A stretch of 64,000 bases of DNA from Persicitalea sp963716085 (GTDB lineage Bacteria; Bacteroidota; Bacteroidia; Cytophagales; Spirosomataceae). The position numbers and the translations under genes are program-made. The notes under the pieces were generated by a model that had not been told where the DNA came from, ran no database searches, and saw only the letters and a list, made by a program, of their open reading frames with translations. The stretch spans positions 806,001 through 870,000 of the forward strand of contig OY970288.1 of assembly GCA_963716085.1 (NCBI GenBank), given 5' to 3'. Below are positions 16,976 through 26,329 of this stretch, piece by piece; positions within the stretch are counted from its first letter, which is position 1, and each line of letters starts with the position of its first letter.

Positions 16976-17578
16976 TTGAAAGACTACTACTATATCTTAG
17001 GAATTTCGGCAACCGCCACTTCGGTCGAAATCAAAATGGCGTACCGGAAACTATCTACAAAATTTCATCCCGATAAAAACGGCGGTGATAGCTTTTTTGA
17101 GGAAAGATTCAAGGAAATTCACGAAGCCTACGATACATTATCCCGTCCCGAGCGTCGGACAAATTATGACCGGGATTTTAAGAAAAGATTCAGTCAGTCA
17201 AGTACTTTCAGTAATTCCACCCCGCCAAATCACACTAATTTCTTCCCCACAACAGAACTTTTCACCGCTTCTCCTTCAAAGATTTACGATGGCGACGAAG
17301 TAGAGTTTTCGTGGAATGTTTTTAACGCAGATTCTGTACAAATTGAAAAAATAGGAATTGTCCCAGCAAAAGGGAAAAAGCGTATTAAAATTTCGGGTTT
17401 GCGTAGTGCCAAGTCTATTAGCGTAACACTTTCTGCCATAAATACCCACATTGCTAAGTCTCAAAAGAAGACAGTTGAGGTTTTTAATCAGGCCTATGAA
17501 GATGTAAAAAAGGAAGTTTCAAGAGAGACAGAAAACGACTCAAAAACTAATCGTGAAAATTACCTAAGACAGAAATAG
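16976..17578 (+). CDS. J-domain protein with a C-terminal beta-sandwich
   Basis: Residues 1-65 form a DnaJ J domain with the key HPD motif (STKFHPDKNGGD). It would stimulate the ATPase of an Hsp70. No Gly/Phe or zinc-finger region follows. Instead, residues about 85-165 look like an immunoglobulin-like strand-rich domain (SKIYDGDEVEFSWNVFNADSV), then a short charged tail. The start is TTG at 16976, directly before KDYYYILGI. It is AT-rich like the toxin-antitoxin pair upstream and may be acquired. The client or role is not known. Confidence 0.75.
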   Translation: MKDYYYILGISATATSVEIKMAYRKLSTKFHPDKNGGDSFFEERFKEIHEAYDTLSRPERRTNYDRDFKKRFSQSSTFSNSTPPNHTNFFPTTELFTASPSKIYDGDEVEFSWNVFNADSVQIEKIGIVPAKGKKRIKISGLRSAKSISVTLSAINTHIAKSQKKTVEVFNQAYEDVKKEVSRETENDSKTNRENYLRQK

Positions 17579-17672
17579 GCAAAGATCAAAGTGGAATAGC
17601 TTTTGTGCTATGTATGTTTGTTGCTTTTTTAGCTTTGTACTTGGTTGTGCAGTGTTCATGACTGGAACATAT

Positions 17673-17705
17673 AGATTTGTCAACTTTTAAAAAGTTGACA
17701 AATCT
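17673..17705. repeat. 33-bp perfect palindrome
   Basis: AGATTTGTCAACTTTT pairs with AAAAGTTGACAAATCT around one central base, giving a 16-bp stem. It lies between the J-domain gene and araC, and could be a REP-like element or a terminator. Nothing else is seen in the 198-bp gap except the repeat at 17742. Confidence 0.85.
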
Positions 17706-17741
17706 GGATAACGACTATCCTAGTATAAGCCCAAAAGCCAA

Positions 17742-17761
17742 CTTTGTCGCTTTGTGCCTTT
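17742..17761. repeat. 20-bp repeat also found at 58577
   Basis: The minus strand reads AAAGGCACAAAGCGACAAAG, identical to 58577-58596 on the plus strand. It lies 15 bp before the AraC start. Confidence 0.75.
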
Positions 17762-17776
17762 GCTGCTTCAAACAAA

Positions 17777-18631
17777 ATGCTCCGCGTCCCCTCCGACATT
17801 AGCCGCCAGGAATTCGAGGCCCTGAAAATCCAGGACATGACCTTTGTGGCCTACCGCAACGAAGTTTATCCGTCGCGTTACGAGGTGTTTTTCGAGGAAC
17901 ACGCCGTGATCGTGGTGCTGGAAGGGGAGAAGAAATTCAGCAGCACCACGCAGGAGGTGCGGGTCGCGAAGGGGGATATTCTGTTCGTGCAGCGGGGTTT
18001 TTACCTCATGTCGGAGTCGATCCATGAGGAGTACAAGAGCCTGGTTTTCTTTTTCGATGAAAAGCTTTTGAAAGAATTCGTCGGTTTGCATGGCGAACTG
18101 TTTGAAGGCCGGGCCGCCCGTGAAGCCGCACCGCTGCAAGCCCCGATTTTGCATCTGCAGTCTTCCAAGAATTTCTCGCAGTTCATCGCGTCAGTCCTGC
18201 CCTATTTTCGTTCCCAAAGCCATTTGAAAACCCATTTTTTGAGGCTGAAATTTCAGGAATTACTGCTGCATTTGTCGGAAATAGATCGCTCTGGTAAGCT
18301 GCAATCCGTCCTGCTCAGCATTCATCAGGGCCAGAAGGCCGATCTGCGATTTCTGATGAACAGCTATTCGCTCAAACCTCTGACCCTGGCCGAACTGGCG
18401 CGGCTTTCGGGTCGCAGCCTATCGGCCTTCAAGCGCGATTTTCAAGCAGAATTCGGCACCTCTCCCGCCTATTGGATCAAGCAGCAGCGGCTGGAGCACG
18501 CGGATTTTTTGCTCCGTACCACAGAAATGAACGGCTCGGAAATTAGCGCCGAGATTGGTTACGAGAGTGTGTCGCACTTTATCAAGGCGTACAAAGAAAA
18601 GTATGGCAAGACACCCAAGCGGCGGGAATGA
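17777..18631 (+). CDS. AraC-family transcriptional regulator
   Basis: DNA-binding regulator of 284 residues. The N-terminal half is cupin-like, with the strand pair VIVVLEGEKKF and VAKGDILFVQRGFYL (about residues 45-90) for ligand sensing. The C-terminal half has two helix-turn-helix motifs, LTLAELARLSGRSLSAFKRDF near residue 205 and the family end IGYESVSHFIKAYKEKYGKTPKRRE. The start is the ATG at 17777 (MLRVPSDIS); an upstream start at 17744 would lie in a repeat. Its target is not evident, since the next gene is on the other strand. Confidence 0.88.
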   Translation: MLRVPSDISRQEFEALKIQDMTFVAYRNEVYPSRYEVFFEEHAVIVVLEGEKKFSSTTQEVRVAKGDILFVQRGFYLMSESIHEEYKSLVFFFDEKLLKEFVGLHGELFEGRAAREAAPLQAPILHLQSSKNFSQFIASVLPYFRSQSHLKTHFLRLKFQELLLHLSEIDRSGKLQSVLLSIHQGQKADLRFLMNSYSLKPLTLAELARLSGRSLSAFKRDFQAEFGTSPAYWIKQQRLEHADFLLRTTEMNGSEISAEIGYESVSHFIKAYKEKYGKTPKRRE

Positions 18632-19228
18632 CTAAGAATGGGTAAAGATATCGGCCAAATCGATTACCAAATCTGGCAGCATAGTGACGGGGATTTTGGC
18701 GTTTTCTTCGTAAGTGTCTCTAAGGACATACGTATTGTCTTCCAGTAAGTACACGTTTATTGCCTGAGAATCAGGAAAAACAACCCAGTACTCTTTCACC
18801 CCCGATTCTTCATAGAGATCAAATTTTTCATTCAAATCTTTCTTAGCCGTAGAGGGAGAAAGTACCTCTACGATCATGTCCGGCGCGCCATTGCAGCCTC
18901 TTCTATCAACTTTTTCGGGGTCGCAAATCACGCAAATGTCAGGTTGCACCACCGTATCTGTATCAGTTATAAGTTCGCCAGTATCACTGTAAGTTGGGAG
19001 CCGTACATCGAAGGGCGCTACGAAGACTTGGCAGGGGCTCCTTCTAAGGTGATTACCCAAATCCAGATATAAATTGCCCACGAGACGCTGATGCTGACTT
19101 ACCGGTGCCGACATCGGAAACACCTTTCCCCGAATCAGCTCTACGTACTCGTCAAACTTCCATTTGAGGTACTCTGAATACGTATAGCTGCCATTGAGGT
19201 CGAGCTGCGAAAGTGAAGTGATTGCCAT
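18632..19228 (-). CDS. Uma2 (DUF820) family protein
   Basis: Third Uma2 gene of the window and the most canonical: VQPDICVICDPEKV near residue 95, GAPDMIVEVLSPST near residue 115, and a helix ending in YEESGVKEYWVVFP near residue 143. These segments form the PD-(D/E)XK core. The 198-residue protein differs in sequence from the 2615/3333 pair, so it is not a recent duplicate. It is directly end-to-end with araC and shares no operon. Its function is unknown. Confidence 0.85.
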   Translation of the reverse strand: MAITSLSQLDLNGSYTYSEYLKWKFDEYVELIRGKVFPMSAPVSQHQRLVGNLYLDLGNHLRRSPCQVFVAPFDVRLPTYSDTGELITDTDTVVQPDICVICDPEKVDRRGCNGAPDMIVEVLSPSTAKKDLNEKFDLYEESGVKEYWVVFPDSQAINVYLLEDNTYVLRDTYEENAKIPVTMLPDLVIDLADIFTHS

Positions 19229-19296
19229 GAGTAGACTTGCTTTTTTTCAAAAATAGCATTAATCAGCTTGACAAACAAAGCATCCTTCTTCCAATA

Positions 19297-19332
19297 CTTC
19301 GTAGAGGCACACTTCACGGTGCCTCTACGAAG
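19297..19332. repeat. Perfect 14-bp hairpin, repeat or terminator
   Basis: CTTCGTAGAGGCAC pairs with GTGCCTCTACGAAG around an eight-base loop, just after the minus-strand beta-helix gene. No clear T run follows, so a REP-like element is as likely as a terminator. Confidence 0.7.
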
Positions 19333-19354
19333 AACGGACTTTGGCTGTTCGACC

Positions 19355-21796
19355 TCAATGCACGTTTAGCACCTTGATGGTTTGCGTTTGGTCAGGTTTG
19401 CTGACGCGCAGTAAGAGGATTCCTGCTGGTTGCTGGCTAATCTCGAAGGCATGACTCTCAACCGTCTCAGGTTGCTTTACATGGTGTTCGCCGACCATCT
19501 TACCGTTCATATCCATTAGTTGAATAGCAAAGGGCTGGCCTTGCGCCCCGCGTATTTCTACTTTCACCAGGCCATTGTTCACCGGATTACCCAATAAAGT
19601 CAATTGCAACGCGGAGCCGGGTTCTTCACCGACGCCCGATCTCGCCGCCGCATTGTTACAAACCGTCAACCAGTCGTACTGAAAGCGAACCTTGTTATTT
19701 CCCTGTTGCGCAATCAAGCTGATGCTGGGGTTATCGATGTAAAGGCGCAGATCGTAAGGGCCAGGAGCCTGAGTCTCTACCATTTCACCATAGACCGAGA
19801 AGGTTATGGGCGAACCGTCGCCCCCTTCGTACACGGGGGTGAAGTTGAGTTTACGAGCCGTCGGCGAAAGCGTCTGGCAATTCGCTCCACTCACGCCTAC
19901 GATGGCAAGTGCTTTGGGTAGGGAGGCACAAGCTGCCAGCCAATCGTACTGGTAGCGTACTTCCTCGCCACTTCCCTGCCTTGCGGTGAGGGTAATAGTG
20001 GGGTTATCGGTGTAGAGCCTCAGGCTATACGGGCCGGGTGCCTGGGTTCTGGGCATCTCGTTATAAATGCCGAACGTAATCGGCGAACCGTCGGAGCCTT
20101 GATACGTGGGCGTGAAGGTGAGTTGCCGGGCGGTGGGTGACAGCGCCTGGCAGTCGGCCCCGACCACTCCGGTGATGGCGAAGCCGGCCGTGATCTCGCC
20201 AAATTCGTAAGCACCCATGTCGATGGTTCCGTTGATGATGCGCTGGTTGCCCGCCAGGTCGGTGGCGGTTGCATTGGCCGAATTGAGACCCGCGTCGATG
20301 GCCGGTGAGCCGGGGCGCAGCCGGGCATCGGTGTCGGAAATGAAGGGGGATTGGGTGATCAGTATATTGGTACTGGGAGACATGCTGCCAAATCGGGTCA
20401 CGGATGCATCCAGCACCGAGTGCATAACACTGGGGCCGACGCCATCCTGCTCATTATTGCTAAAGGTATTGGCTCCGCCGTTGTCCCAAAGCGCACAGTT
20501 GGTGAGCTGAGGGCTGCCCTTCCCGGAATTATAAATGGCTGCTCCTCCATCACCGCTGCCGTTTTGGGTACCACCGCTCGCAGTGTTTCCCACGAAGGAG
20601 CAGTTAACAAATTTAGGGATGTCTTCTCCCAGAACAGTCGATGATCCGCGGTTGTAAAAGGCTCCTCCATTGAAATAAGTTGAATTATCTTGGAACAGAG
20701 TATTTGTGACCAGTAGATTCCCCCCACTGCTGATGGCTCCTCCTCCTAGCAAGGCATTGTTTCCTTTGAAAACACAGTTAGTGATCTCGCAGTCATTCCC
20801 TGCGGTGATTATCGCTCCACCAGCACCGCTCGTGCTATTCTTAGTGAACTGGCAGTTATTGAGCAATATTCGGCCGCTGTTTACTATCGCTCCCCCGGCG
20901 ACTGATCTGCCGAATCTATTAGTATTCAGCTCAAATGAACAATTATTTAATTTGAGACTACCATTTGCCTTATAAATGGCCCCGCCGCTGTAAAAGCTTT
21001 GGTTGCCTAGGAATTTGCTGTCCCTGATTTCCGCTGAGGGCCCTGGGTTGGAGAGGTACACAGCCCCCCCGTCAAAAGACGTGGTTATGTTGTACTCAAA
21101 AACGCTTCCCGTGATGAAGGGGCTGCCGCCGCTGCTGTATATGGCCCCGCCTAACTTTGCCGAGACATTGCCCCGAAACGTGCAGTTTAAAATGCGGGGG
21201 CTGCCGTCTTTGCTGTATATCGCACCGCCTTCTTCCCGCGCGTTGTTTTTTTCAAACAGGCAACGATTGATTGTCGGACTGGATGACTCGATGTACATGG
21301 CGCTTCCCTTCGAGGGAACACCATTGTAGCCAAAATCGTAATCATTGCCTCCACTGATGACGAAGCCATCCAGAAAAGCCTCACTTGGGCGATCGCCGCC
21401 TACACTGTAAAGAATGTGCAGGCTGTTGTTCTCCACTGTGCCATCGCCATCGATATCCCCACTCAGCACCGTGCCGTTGCTGGCCGGATCGCTGTTACGG
21501 TCGTTCAAATTCATCTGGCCGCTGGTAAAACCCCCGTAAATGGCTACGCCTTCCTTCATCACAAAAGAAGCCGTGCGGTCAAGGGCATTGTCGGTAGGCT
21601 TGTAGATACCCCGGGCGACCCAAATCTGGTCGCCGTCGGTCGCCGCCGACAGGGCGGATTGTAAGTGCTTGTGGGCCGTAGCCCAGGTGAGTCCGTCGCC
21701 AGCGTTATTAGGTTGGTTGGCATCGACGTAACGAACGGTGGCTGAGGCTGGCATTGCCAGCAGAGCCACGACGAGAAACAGGTAGATTGTGCGCAT
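19355..21796 (-). CDS. Secreted right-handed beta-helix protein with T9SS sorting domain
   Basis: Large extracellular protein (813 residues) with a signal peptide (about residues 1-19, ending in ASA). It starts with the RYVDANQPNNAGDGLTWATA motif of choice-of-anchor/Pmp-like proteins. A long parallel beta-helix follows, with many GGAIY/GGAIS turns and N-rich strands (residues about 75-500). Two similar modules of about 75 residues come next, sharing SPTARxLxFTPxYxGxDGSPITF and QYDWL. The C-terminal segment has the T9SS type A pattern (LLGNPV, then PAGILLLRVSKPDQTQTIKVL). It is probably surface-anchored or released through T9SS. The ligand is unknown. Confidence 0.85.
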   Translation of the reverse strand: MRTIYLFLVVALLAMPASATVRYVDANQPNNAGDGLTWATAHKHLQSALSAATDGDQIWVARGIYKPTDNALDRTASFVMKEGVAIYGGFTSGQMNLNDRNSDPASNGTVLSGDIDGDGTVENNSLHILYSVGGDRPSEAFLDGFVISGGNDYDFGYNGVPSKGSAMYIESSSPTINRCLFEKNNAREEGGAIYSKDGSPRILNCTFRGNVSAKLGGAIYSSGGSPFITGSVFEYNITTSFDGGAVYLSNPGPSAEIRDSKFLGNQSFYSGGAIYKANGSLKLNNCSFELNTNRFGRSVAGGAIVNSGRILLNNCQFTKNSTSGAGGAIITAGNDCEITNCVFKGNNALLGGGAISSGGNLLVTNTLFQDNSTYFNGGAFYNRGSSTVLGEDIPKFVNCSFVGNTASGGTQNGSGDGGAAIYNSGKGSPQLTNCALWDNGGANTFSNNEQDGVGPSVMHSVLDASVTRFGSMSPSTNILITQSPFISDTDARLRPGSPAIDAGLNSANATATDLAGNQRIINGTIDMGAYEFGEITAGFAITGVVGADCQALSPTARQLTFTPTYQGSDGSPITFGIYNEMPRTQAPGPYSLRLYTDNPTITLTARQGSGEEVRYQYDWLAACASLPKALAIVGVSGANCQTLSPTARKLNFTPVYEGGDGSPITFSVYGEMVETQAPGPYDLRLYIDNPSISLIAQQGNNKVRFQYDWLTVCNNAAARSGVGEEPGSALQLTLLGNPVNNGLVKVEIRGAQGQPFAIQLMDMNGKMVGEHHVKQPETVESHAFEISQQPAGILLLRVSKPDQTQTIKVLNVH

Positions 21797-21973
21797 TGTC
21801 GTATAAGTTTAGAAATGTGAATTTAGAAACCCAGACCCATCGAAATAGAGAATGGTTGTAATCGGCAGCAAAAAAATATAATGCCAATTACAACCATTCA
21901 TCAGACCAACCTTTGAAAGGTAAGTTTTTTTTAAAAAAAGAAAAAATGATAGGCGTCAGCGCACAGCCGAACC

Positions 21974-24900
21974 CTACCCCCAATGCGGAATGACCTCACT
22001 GCCCTGCTCCGTCATCTCAATTTTCAAGTGATTCTGGATTTCCTGCTGCAATTCCTCCACGTGCGAGATGACGCCCACAATGCGGTTTTCGCGGCGCAGC
22101 GATTGCAGCGTTTCGAATACCTCGCCCAGCGAATCCTTGTCCAGCGAGCCGAAACCTTCGTCCAGGAAAAAGAAGTTGTGCATGGCGTGGGATTGGTTAT
22201 GAATCTGGTCGGCCAGAGCGAGGGCCAGCGATAGCGCGACTTGAAATTTCTGCCCACCCGAAAGCGTCTTGACGGCACGGGTGCGGCCTTCGTTGAGCAG
22301 GTCGCGCACCTGGAAGTCGTACTCCGCCGGACGGGGTTCGTAGAGTTCAAGCTGCAACTGGTGGCGCGTCATTTTGTGGAAGCGGGCATTGGCCTGATTG
22401 CAGAGATTCTGCAGGTGCATGGCCGAGACGTAGCTCACAAAACCCGCCGCCTTGAACAGCTTCCCCAGCGTGTCGAGGTCGCTGGCGCGGAGGTCGAGCT
22501 TGTCTTTATTTTTGCGCAAATCCGCCTGCGCCGCCAGGTCTTGTTCCTGCTTTTTGACCTGATTGGCCAGGCCGCCTTCTTCTTTGCGCAGGTCGTTGAG
22601 GCGAATGGTTTTTTCTTCCAGATCGGCCCGTAGTTTTTGATGAATTTCGGCGTCGTAACGCAGCCCTTCGGTCTTTTCTTCCAGCGTTTTCAGCGTAGCG
22701 CGGGCGGTGTTCAGCGTCAGGAGGTAGGCGTCGATCTGTTGCTTTTCTGTGGCGGTGTCCAGCTCGGTATTCAGCATCGCCCTTATTTCGCTTTCGTCGG
22801 CAAAGTTGGAGGCGGCGATGTCTCTGCCGAGGTTCTCATTCAATTCCCGCAGGGCTTCGGCTTGCTGCCGGGTATTGGTTTTGAGGGAAGAAATCTCGCC
22901 CGCCAGTCGGTTCTGCTGGTCGGCAAACTCCTGGATTTGCTTCGTCAGTTGCTCGTAATCCGCGATTAGCTTATCGTGGGCGGTAGTTTGGGCGTGAATA
23001 CGGTACTTGATCTGCTCCGCCGTCTGTTCGGCAAACTCGGCTACATCGAGTTGGGTGATCTGCCGCTGATAGGTGTCTATCTCGGCGAGTTTGGTGGCAA
23101 GTTCCAGCTCGACTTTATCGAGTGCGGGCTTGATCTTGTTGTCCAGCACGTCCCGCGTTTTTCCCAGTTCGACCTCCTTTTCCCGGTACTCCTTTTCCAG
23201 TGCCGAAATCTCTTTTTGTTGCTGTTTGGCTTTTGCAAAAGCCGTTGCGACTTCCTTGTCGTCGCTTTTGGAAAAGTCCGGCCACACAAACTTCGCGTCG
23301 TGTTCCGCCAAAAGTGCTTTGTTCTCCTCCCATTTTTCCCGAATGGCCTTCTTCTGCTTATCGTAAAAAGCGTATTCCTTCTCTAAGCCGCTGAGTTGGT
23401 TTTGGAATTTGTCGTAGGCCCCACCCGTCTCGCGCAGTTTCCTTTGCTTTTGTTCAAAAGCCGTCAGTTCGTTTTCCAGGATGTTCGCACCGCCCATCAC
23501 TTGTGGGTGGTGTACCGAGCCGCAGAGCGGACAGGGTTCGCCGCCCTGTAGTTCGTTGGCGTACTTGCGGAGTTCGCGCTGGGTTTTCAGGTGCAGGATG
23601 TCCTTTTCCAATTCAGCGTTCTGGCGGACGAGCGTCTGTTTTTCGGCTTCGAGTTTTTCGCGAAGGTCGGCGGGGGACAGCGCCGCGTCCTCGGGGCCAA
23701 AGATTTCGTCGAAAGGCGCATCCAGCAACTTATCGACCTTGCTCATTTCGAGTTTCTCTTCGTCGCTGGCCACAGCGTTGGCTTCTTTTTTCAAAGACTC
23801 TCGGGTCGTTAGCAAAGCGTTCCTGGTCGAAAACCATTCCGAGACCTTGGTGACGACTTCCAAATCCACACGTCCGGCCCGGGCTTCGTCCAGCTTTTTC
23901 TCCAAGTCCGTCTTCTGCTGGCTTAGCTGTCCGATGACCTCCTTTCTTTCCAACAGAGCGAGTTTGCCGCGTTTCTGGTCGTCGGCCAGTTTGGCCCGCT
24001 CCTCCTTCGATTCTGCCAAAATCAGCACCACGCCCAGCTCGTCGGCCTCCTTTTTCAGGCGGTCGCGCTTCTCGTAGGCAGGCAGGAGTTCATCCAGCTT
24101 TTTTTGCCTGGTATCGATAGACTGCTGTCTTTCCGCTGCTTCTTTTTCCTTTTTTTGTAAAAGATCGGTATCCCGCGCCAGGTCGTCCGTGCGAATTTTC
24201 TTTTGATCCAATACCAGCTTAAAGGTATTCCGGCACGATTGGTAGCGCTCCAGCCGCGCGGTGCGTGTCTTGAAATCTGCCTCTTGGGTGGCTAGTTTCG
24301 CAATTTCCTGTTGGGCGGAATCTTTATCGGCAAACAACCCCCGGAGCGTTTCAAGATTCTTCTCGTCTTCGGCCAGCGCCTTCATTTCGCGCTCATTGCT
24401 GACGATCAGTAGCTGGGCGTTTTTCAAATCCTTACGCCCCTGCTCCAGACCCTCGGGGGTAGTTTGGCCAAGTTGCGCCAGGCTCCCCGCTATGTTTTGC
24501 AGATCGCCGTCGTTGCGATTTTTTAGAACTTTGACCTTATCGGCCAGATCGTAACGCTGAAGCTGGAAAATCTCGTTCATCATCCGTGTGCGCTGCGCCT
24601 GCGGCAGGTCGAGGAAATCCTGGAACTTGCCCTGCGGGATGATGATCGTACGTTTGAAATTGTCGTAGCTCAGCCCGATGAGCTTTTCGGCGGCACCGTC
24701 CACTTCCAGCGGTGCCCAGTCTTCTACGGCCTCGTTCCACTGGTAGGCTTTGCGCTCGAAAGTGTTGACCTTATCGAACTGCTTGCTGTTGCGCCGTCCT
24801 TTCACCGTGAAGCGGTATTTGTGGCCCTCCGGCCCGGCTCGGCACACGTAGTCGATCAGTAACTCGCTCGACCTCAGGTTCATCATGTTGTAATTGCGGT

Positions 24901-25093
24901 CATCGCCCGATTTGTTAAGTCGGTCGGTTTCGCCGTAGAGGGCGTAGGTGATCGCTTCCAAAATGGACGACTTGCCGCTGCCGACTTTCCCGAAAATGCC
25001 AAAAATGGCCGTTTCAGTCAGGCGGGAAAAGTCGATTTCCTGCTGTTCCTTATAAGAATAAAGACCTTGGATGGTGAGGTGAACGGGAATCAT
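21974..25093 (-). CDS. sbcC: SbcC-type exonuclease ATPase (Rad50-like)
   Basis: Subunit of the SbcCD nuclease that opens hairpins and DNA ends. The 1039-residue SMC-like protein has Walker A GKVGSGKSS near residue 38, two long coiled-coil arms, the zinc hook CPLC at residues 521-524, and at the C terminus the signature TLSGGQKFQVALSLALA and Walker B FFFLDEGFGSLD. sbcD, normally adjacent, is not in the window; rsgA precedes it instead. A purine-rich inverted repeat lies in the gap to rsgA. Confidence 0.93.
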   Translation of the reverse strand: MIPVHLTIQGLYSYKEQQEIDFSRLTETAIFGIFGKVGSGKSSILEAITYALYGETDRLNKSGDDRNYNMMNLRSSELLIDYVCRAGPEGHKYRFTVKGRRNSKQFDKVNTFERKAYQWNEAVEDWAPLEVDGAAEKLIGLSYDNFKRTIIIPQGKFQDFLDLPQAQRTRMMNEIFQLQRYDLADKVKVLKNRNDGDLQNIAGSLAQLGQTTPEGLEQGRKDLKNAQLLIVSNEREMKALAEDEKNLETLRGLFADKDSAQQEIAKLATQEADFKTRTARLERYQSCRNTFKLVLDQKKIRTDDLARDTDLLQKKEKEAAERQQSIDTRQKKLDELLPAYEKRDRLKKEADELGVVLILAESKEERAKLADDQKRGKLALLERKEVIGQLSQQKTDLEKKLDEARAGRVDLEVVTKVSEWFSTRNALLTTRESLKKEANAVASDEEKLEMSKVDKLLDAPFDEIFGPEDAALSPADLREKLEAEKQTLVRQNAELEKDILHLKTQRELRKYANELQGGEPCPLCGSVHHPQVMGGANILENELTAFEQKQRKLRETGGAYDKFQNQLSGLEKEYAFYDKQKKAIREKWEENKALLAEHDAKFVWPDFSKSDDKEVATAFAKAKQQQKEISALEKEYREKEVELGKTRDVLDNKIKPALDKVELELATKLAEIDTYQRQITQLDVAEFAEQTAEQIKYRIHAQTTAHDKLIADYEQLTKQIQEFADQQNRLAGEISSLKTNTRQQAEALRELNENLGRDIAASNFADESEIRAMLNTELDTATEKQQIDAYLLTLNTARATLKTLEEKTEGLRYDAEIHQKLRADLEEKTIRLNDLRKEEGGLANQVKKQEQDLAAQADLRKNKDKLDLRASDLDTLGKLFKAAGFVSYVSAMHLQNLCNQANARFHKMTRHQLQLELYEPRPAEYDFQVRDLLNEGRTRAVKTLSGGQKFQVALSLALALADQIHNQSHAMHNFFFLDEGFGSLDKDSLGEVFETLQSLRRENRIVGVISHVEELQQEIQNHLKIEMTEQGSEVIPHWG

Positions 25094-25106
25094 ATTTTTG
25101 GGGAAG

Positions 25107-25190
25107 AATGGAGGAAAGGAGAATGGAGGAGGGAGGAGAGGACAAAATCGTCGAATTCCTTTTGACCTTTCCTCCTTCCTCCTTTCCTGA
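25107..25190. repeat. Purine/pyrimidine inverted repeat between rsgA and sbcC
   Basis: Runs of GGAGGAAAGG/GGAGGGAGGAG (25107-25140) face a CCTCCTTCCTCCTTTCC stretch (25170-25187). It can fold into a long imperfect hairpin before the sbcC start, with roughly seven-base periodicity. Confidence 0.6.
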
Positions 25191-26117
25191 TTAACGTCGG
25201 TTGTCCTGGCCGCTGGCCATGCTCAGATAGCTGTCGAAGCGGCTCAGGGCGATTGCCCCGGATTCCACCGCTTGCTTCACGGCGCAGCCGGGTTCGTTGA
25301 TATGCTGGCAGTTGTGGTAGCGGCATTCGTTGAGTAGGTCGCGCATTTCGGGGAAATAGTGGCTGATTTCGGCGGCTTCGGTGTCAGCCAGGCCCAGTTC
25401 CTTGATGCCCGGCGAGTCGATGAGGTAGGTGCCGGGCTCCAGCTCGAACATCTCGGCGAAAGTCGTGGTGTGAACGCCTTTGTTGGCGAAGGTCGAAACC
25501 TCCTTGGTGCGCAGCGTGAGTTCGGGCGCGATGGCGTTGATGAGCGACGATTTTCCCACGCCCGAATGGCCCGATAGCACCGAAACTTTACCTTTTAGTA
25601 GATCATTCACCTCCTCCAGTCCCTCGTTGGCGGTGGCGGTGGTAGCCAGGCAGCGGTAACCCAGGCTTTCGTACAGCGCCATGAGTTCGGCCTGGTACTC
25701 CAGCATCGGCGCATCCAGCAGGTCTTGTTTGTTAAAAATGAGCACCGCCGGAATGCGGAACGACTCCGCCGAGACCAGAAAGCGGTCGATGAAGCCCAGC
25801 GAGGTGCGCGGAAAGTACAGCGTCACGACCAGAATCGCCTGATCGACGTTGGCCGCCAGCAGGTGCGCGTGGGCCGTTTTGTGCACCGACTGCCGCACGA
25901 GGTAGTTCTCGCGCGGCAGGATGTCGAGGATGATCCCCGTGTTTTCGGCTTCGTCCTCCACGTCGAATTCCACCCGGTCGCCCACCGCGATGGGGTTGGT
26001 TACCTTGAAACCTTTGAGCTTAAACTTCCCCTTCAGTCGGCATTGCCACAGGTGGCCGTCGGGGGCGCGCACGTCGTACCACGAACCCGTGGAGCGCATT
26101 ACCAGTCCTTTTTTCAA
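25191..26117 (-). CDS. rsgA: Ribosome small-subunit GTPase RsgA
   Basis: Circularly permuted GTPase that helps mature the 30S subunit. The 308-residue protein has an OB-fold N terminus, the guanine-specificity motif NKQD near residue 136, Walker A GHSGVGKSSLINAI near residue 181, DSPG near residue 236, and a C-terminal zinc domain with Cys/His ligands (CRYHNCQH and GCAVKQAVE). The family order G4-G5-G1-G2-G3 is seen. It is likely transcribed together with sbcC. Confidence 0.95.
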   Translation of the reverse strand: MKKGLVMRSTGSWYDVRAPDGHLWQCRLKGKFKLKGFKVTNPIAVGDRVEFDVEDEAENTGIILDILPRENYLVRQSVHKTAHAHLLAANVDQAILVVTLYFPRTSLGFIDRFLVSAESFRIPAVLIFNKQDLLDAPMLEYQAELMALYESLGYRCLATTATANEGLEEVNDLLKGKVSVLSGHSGVGKSSLINAIAPELTLRTKEVSTFANKGVHTTTFAEMFELEPGTYLIDSPGIKELGLADTEAAEISHYFPEMRDLLNECRYHNCQHINEPGCAVKQAVESGAIALSRFDSYLSMASGQDNRR

Positions 26118-26329
26118 ATCGTTGCGTTTGTTTTTGGCGATGTGGGTACGAATGTAAGAAATTTGGGGAGTAAGTTTTTTGGATAGATGCTAATTTGGCG
26201 GCCAATTGCCCGCAAGCAGTAAATAAACGTTTGCCTATCCCTTTATAAAACGGGTCTGTAAGAAACGAGCACCCATTATACACTACCTGTCTTTTTCCCT
26301 AACCTCACGATTCCGCCTTTCCCGTTCCC

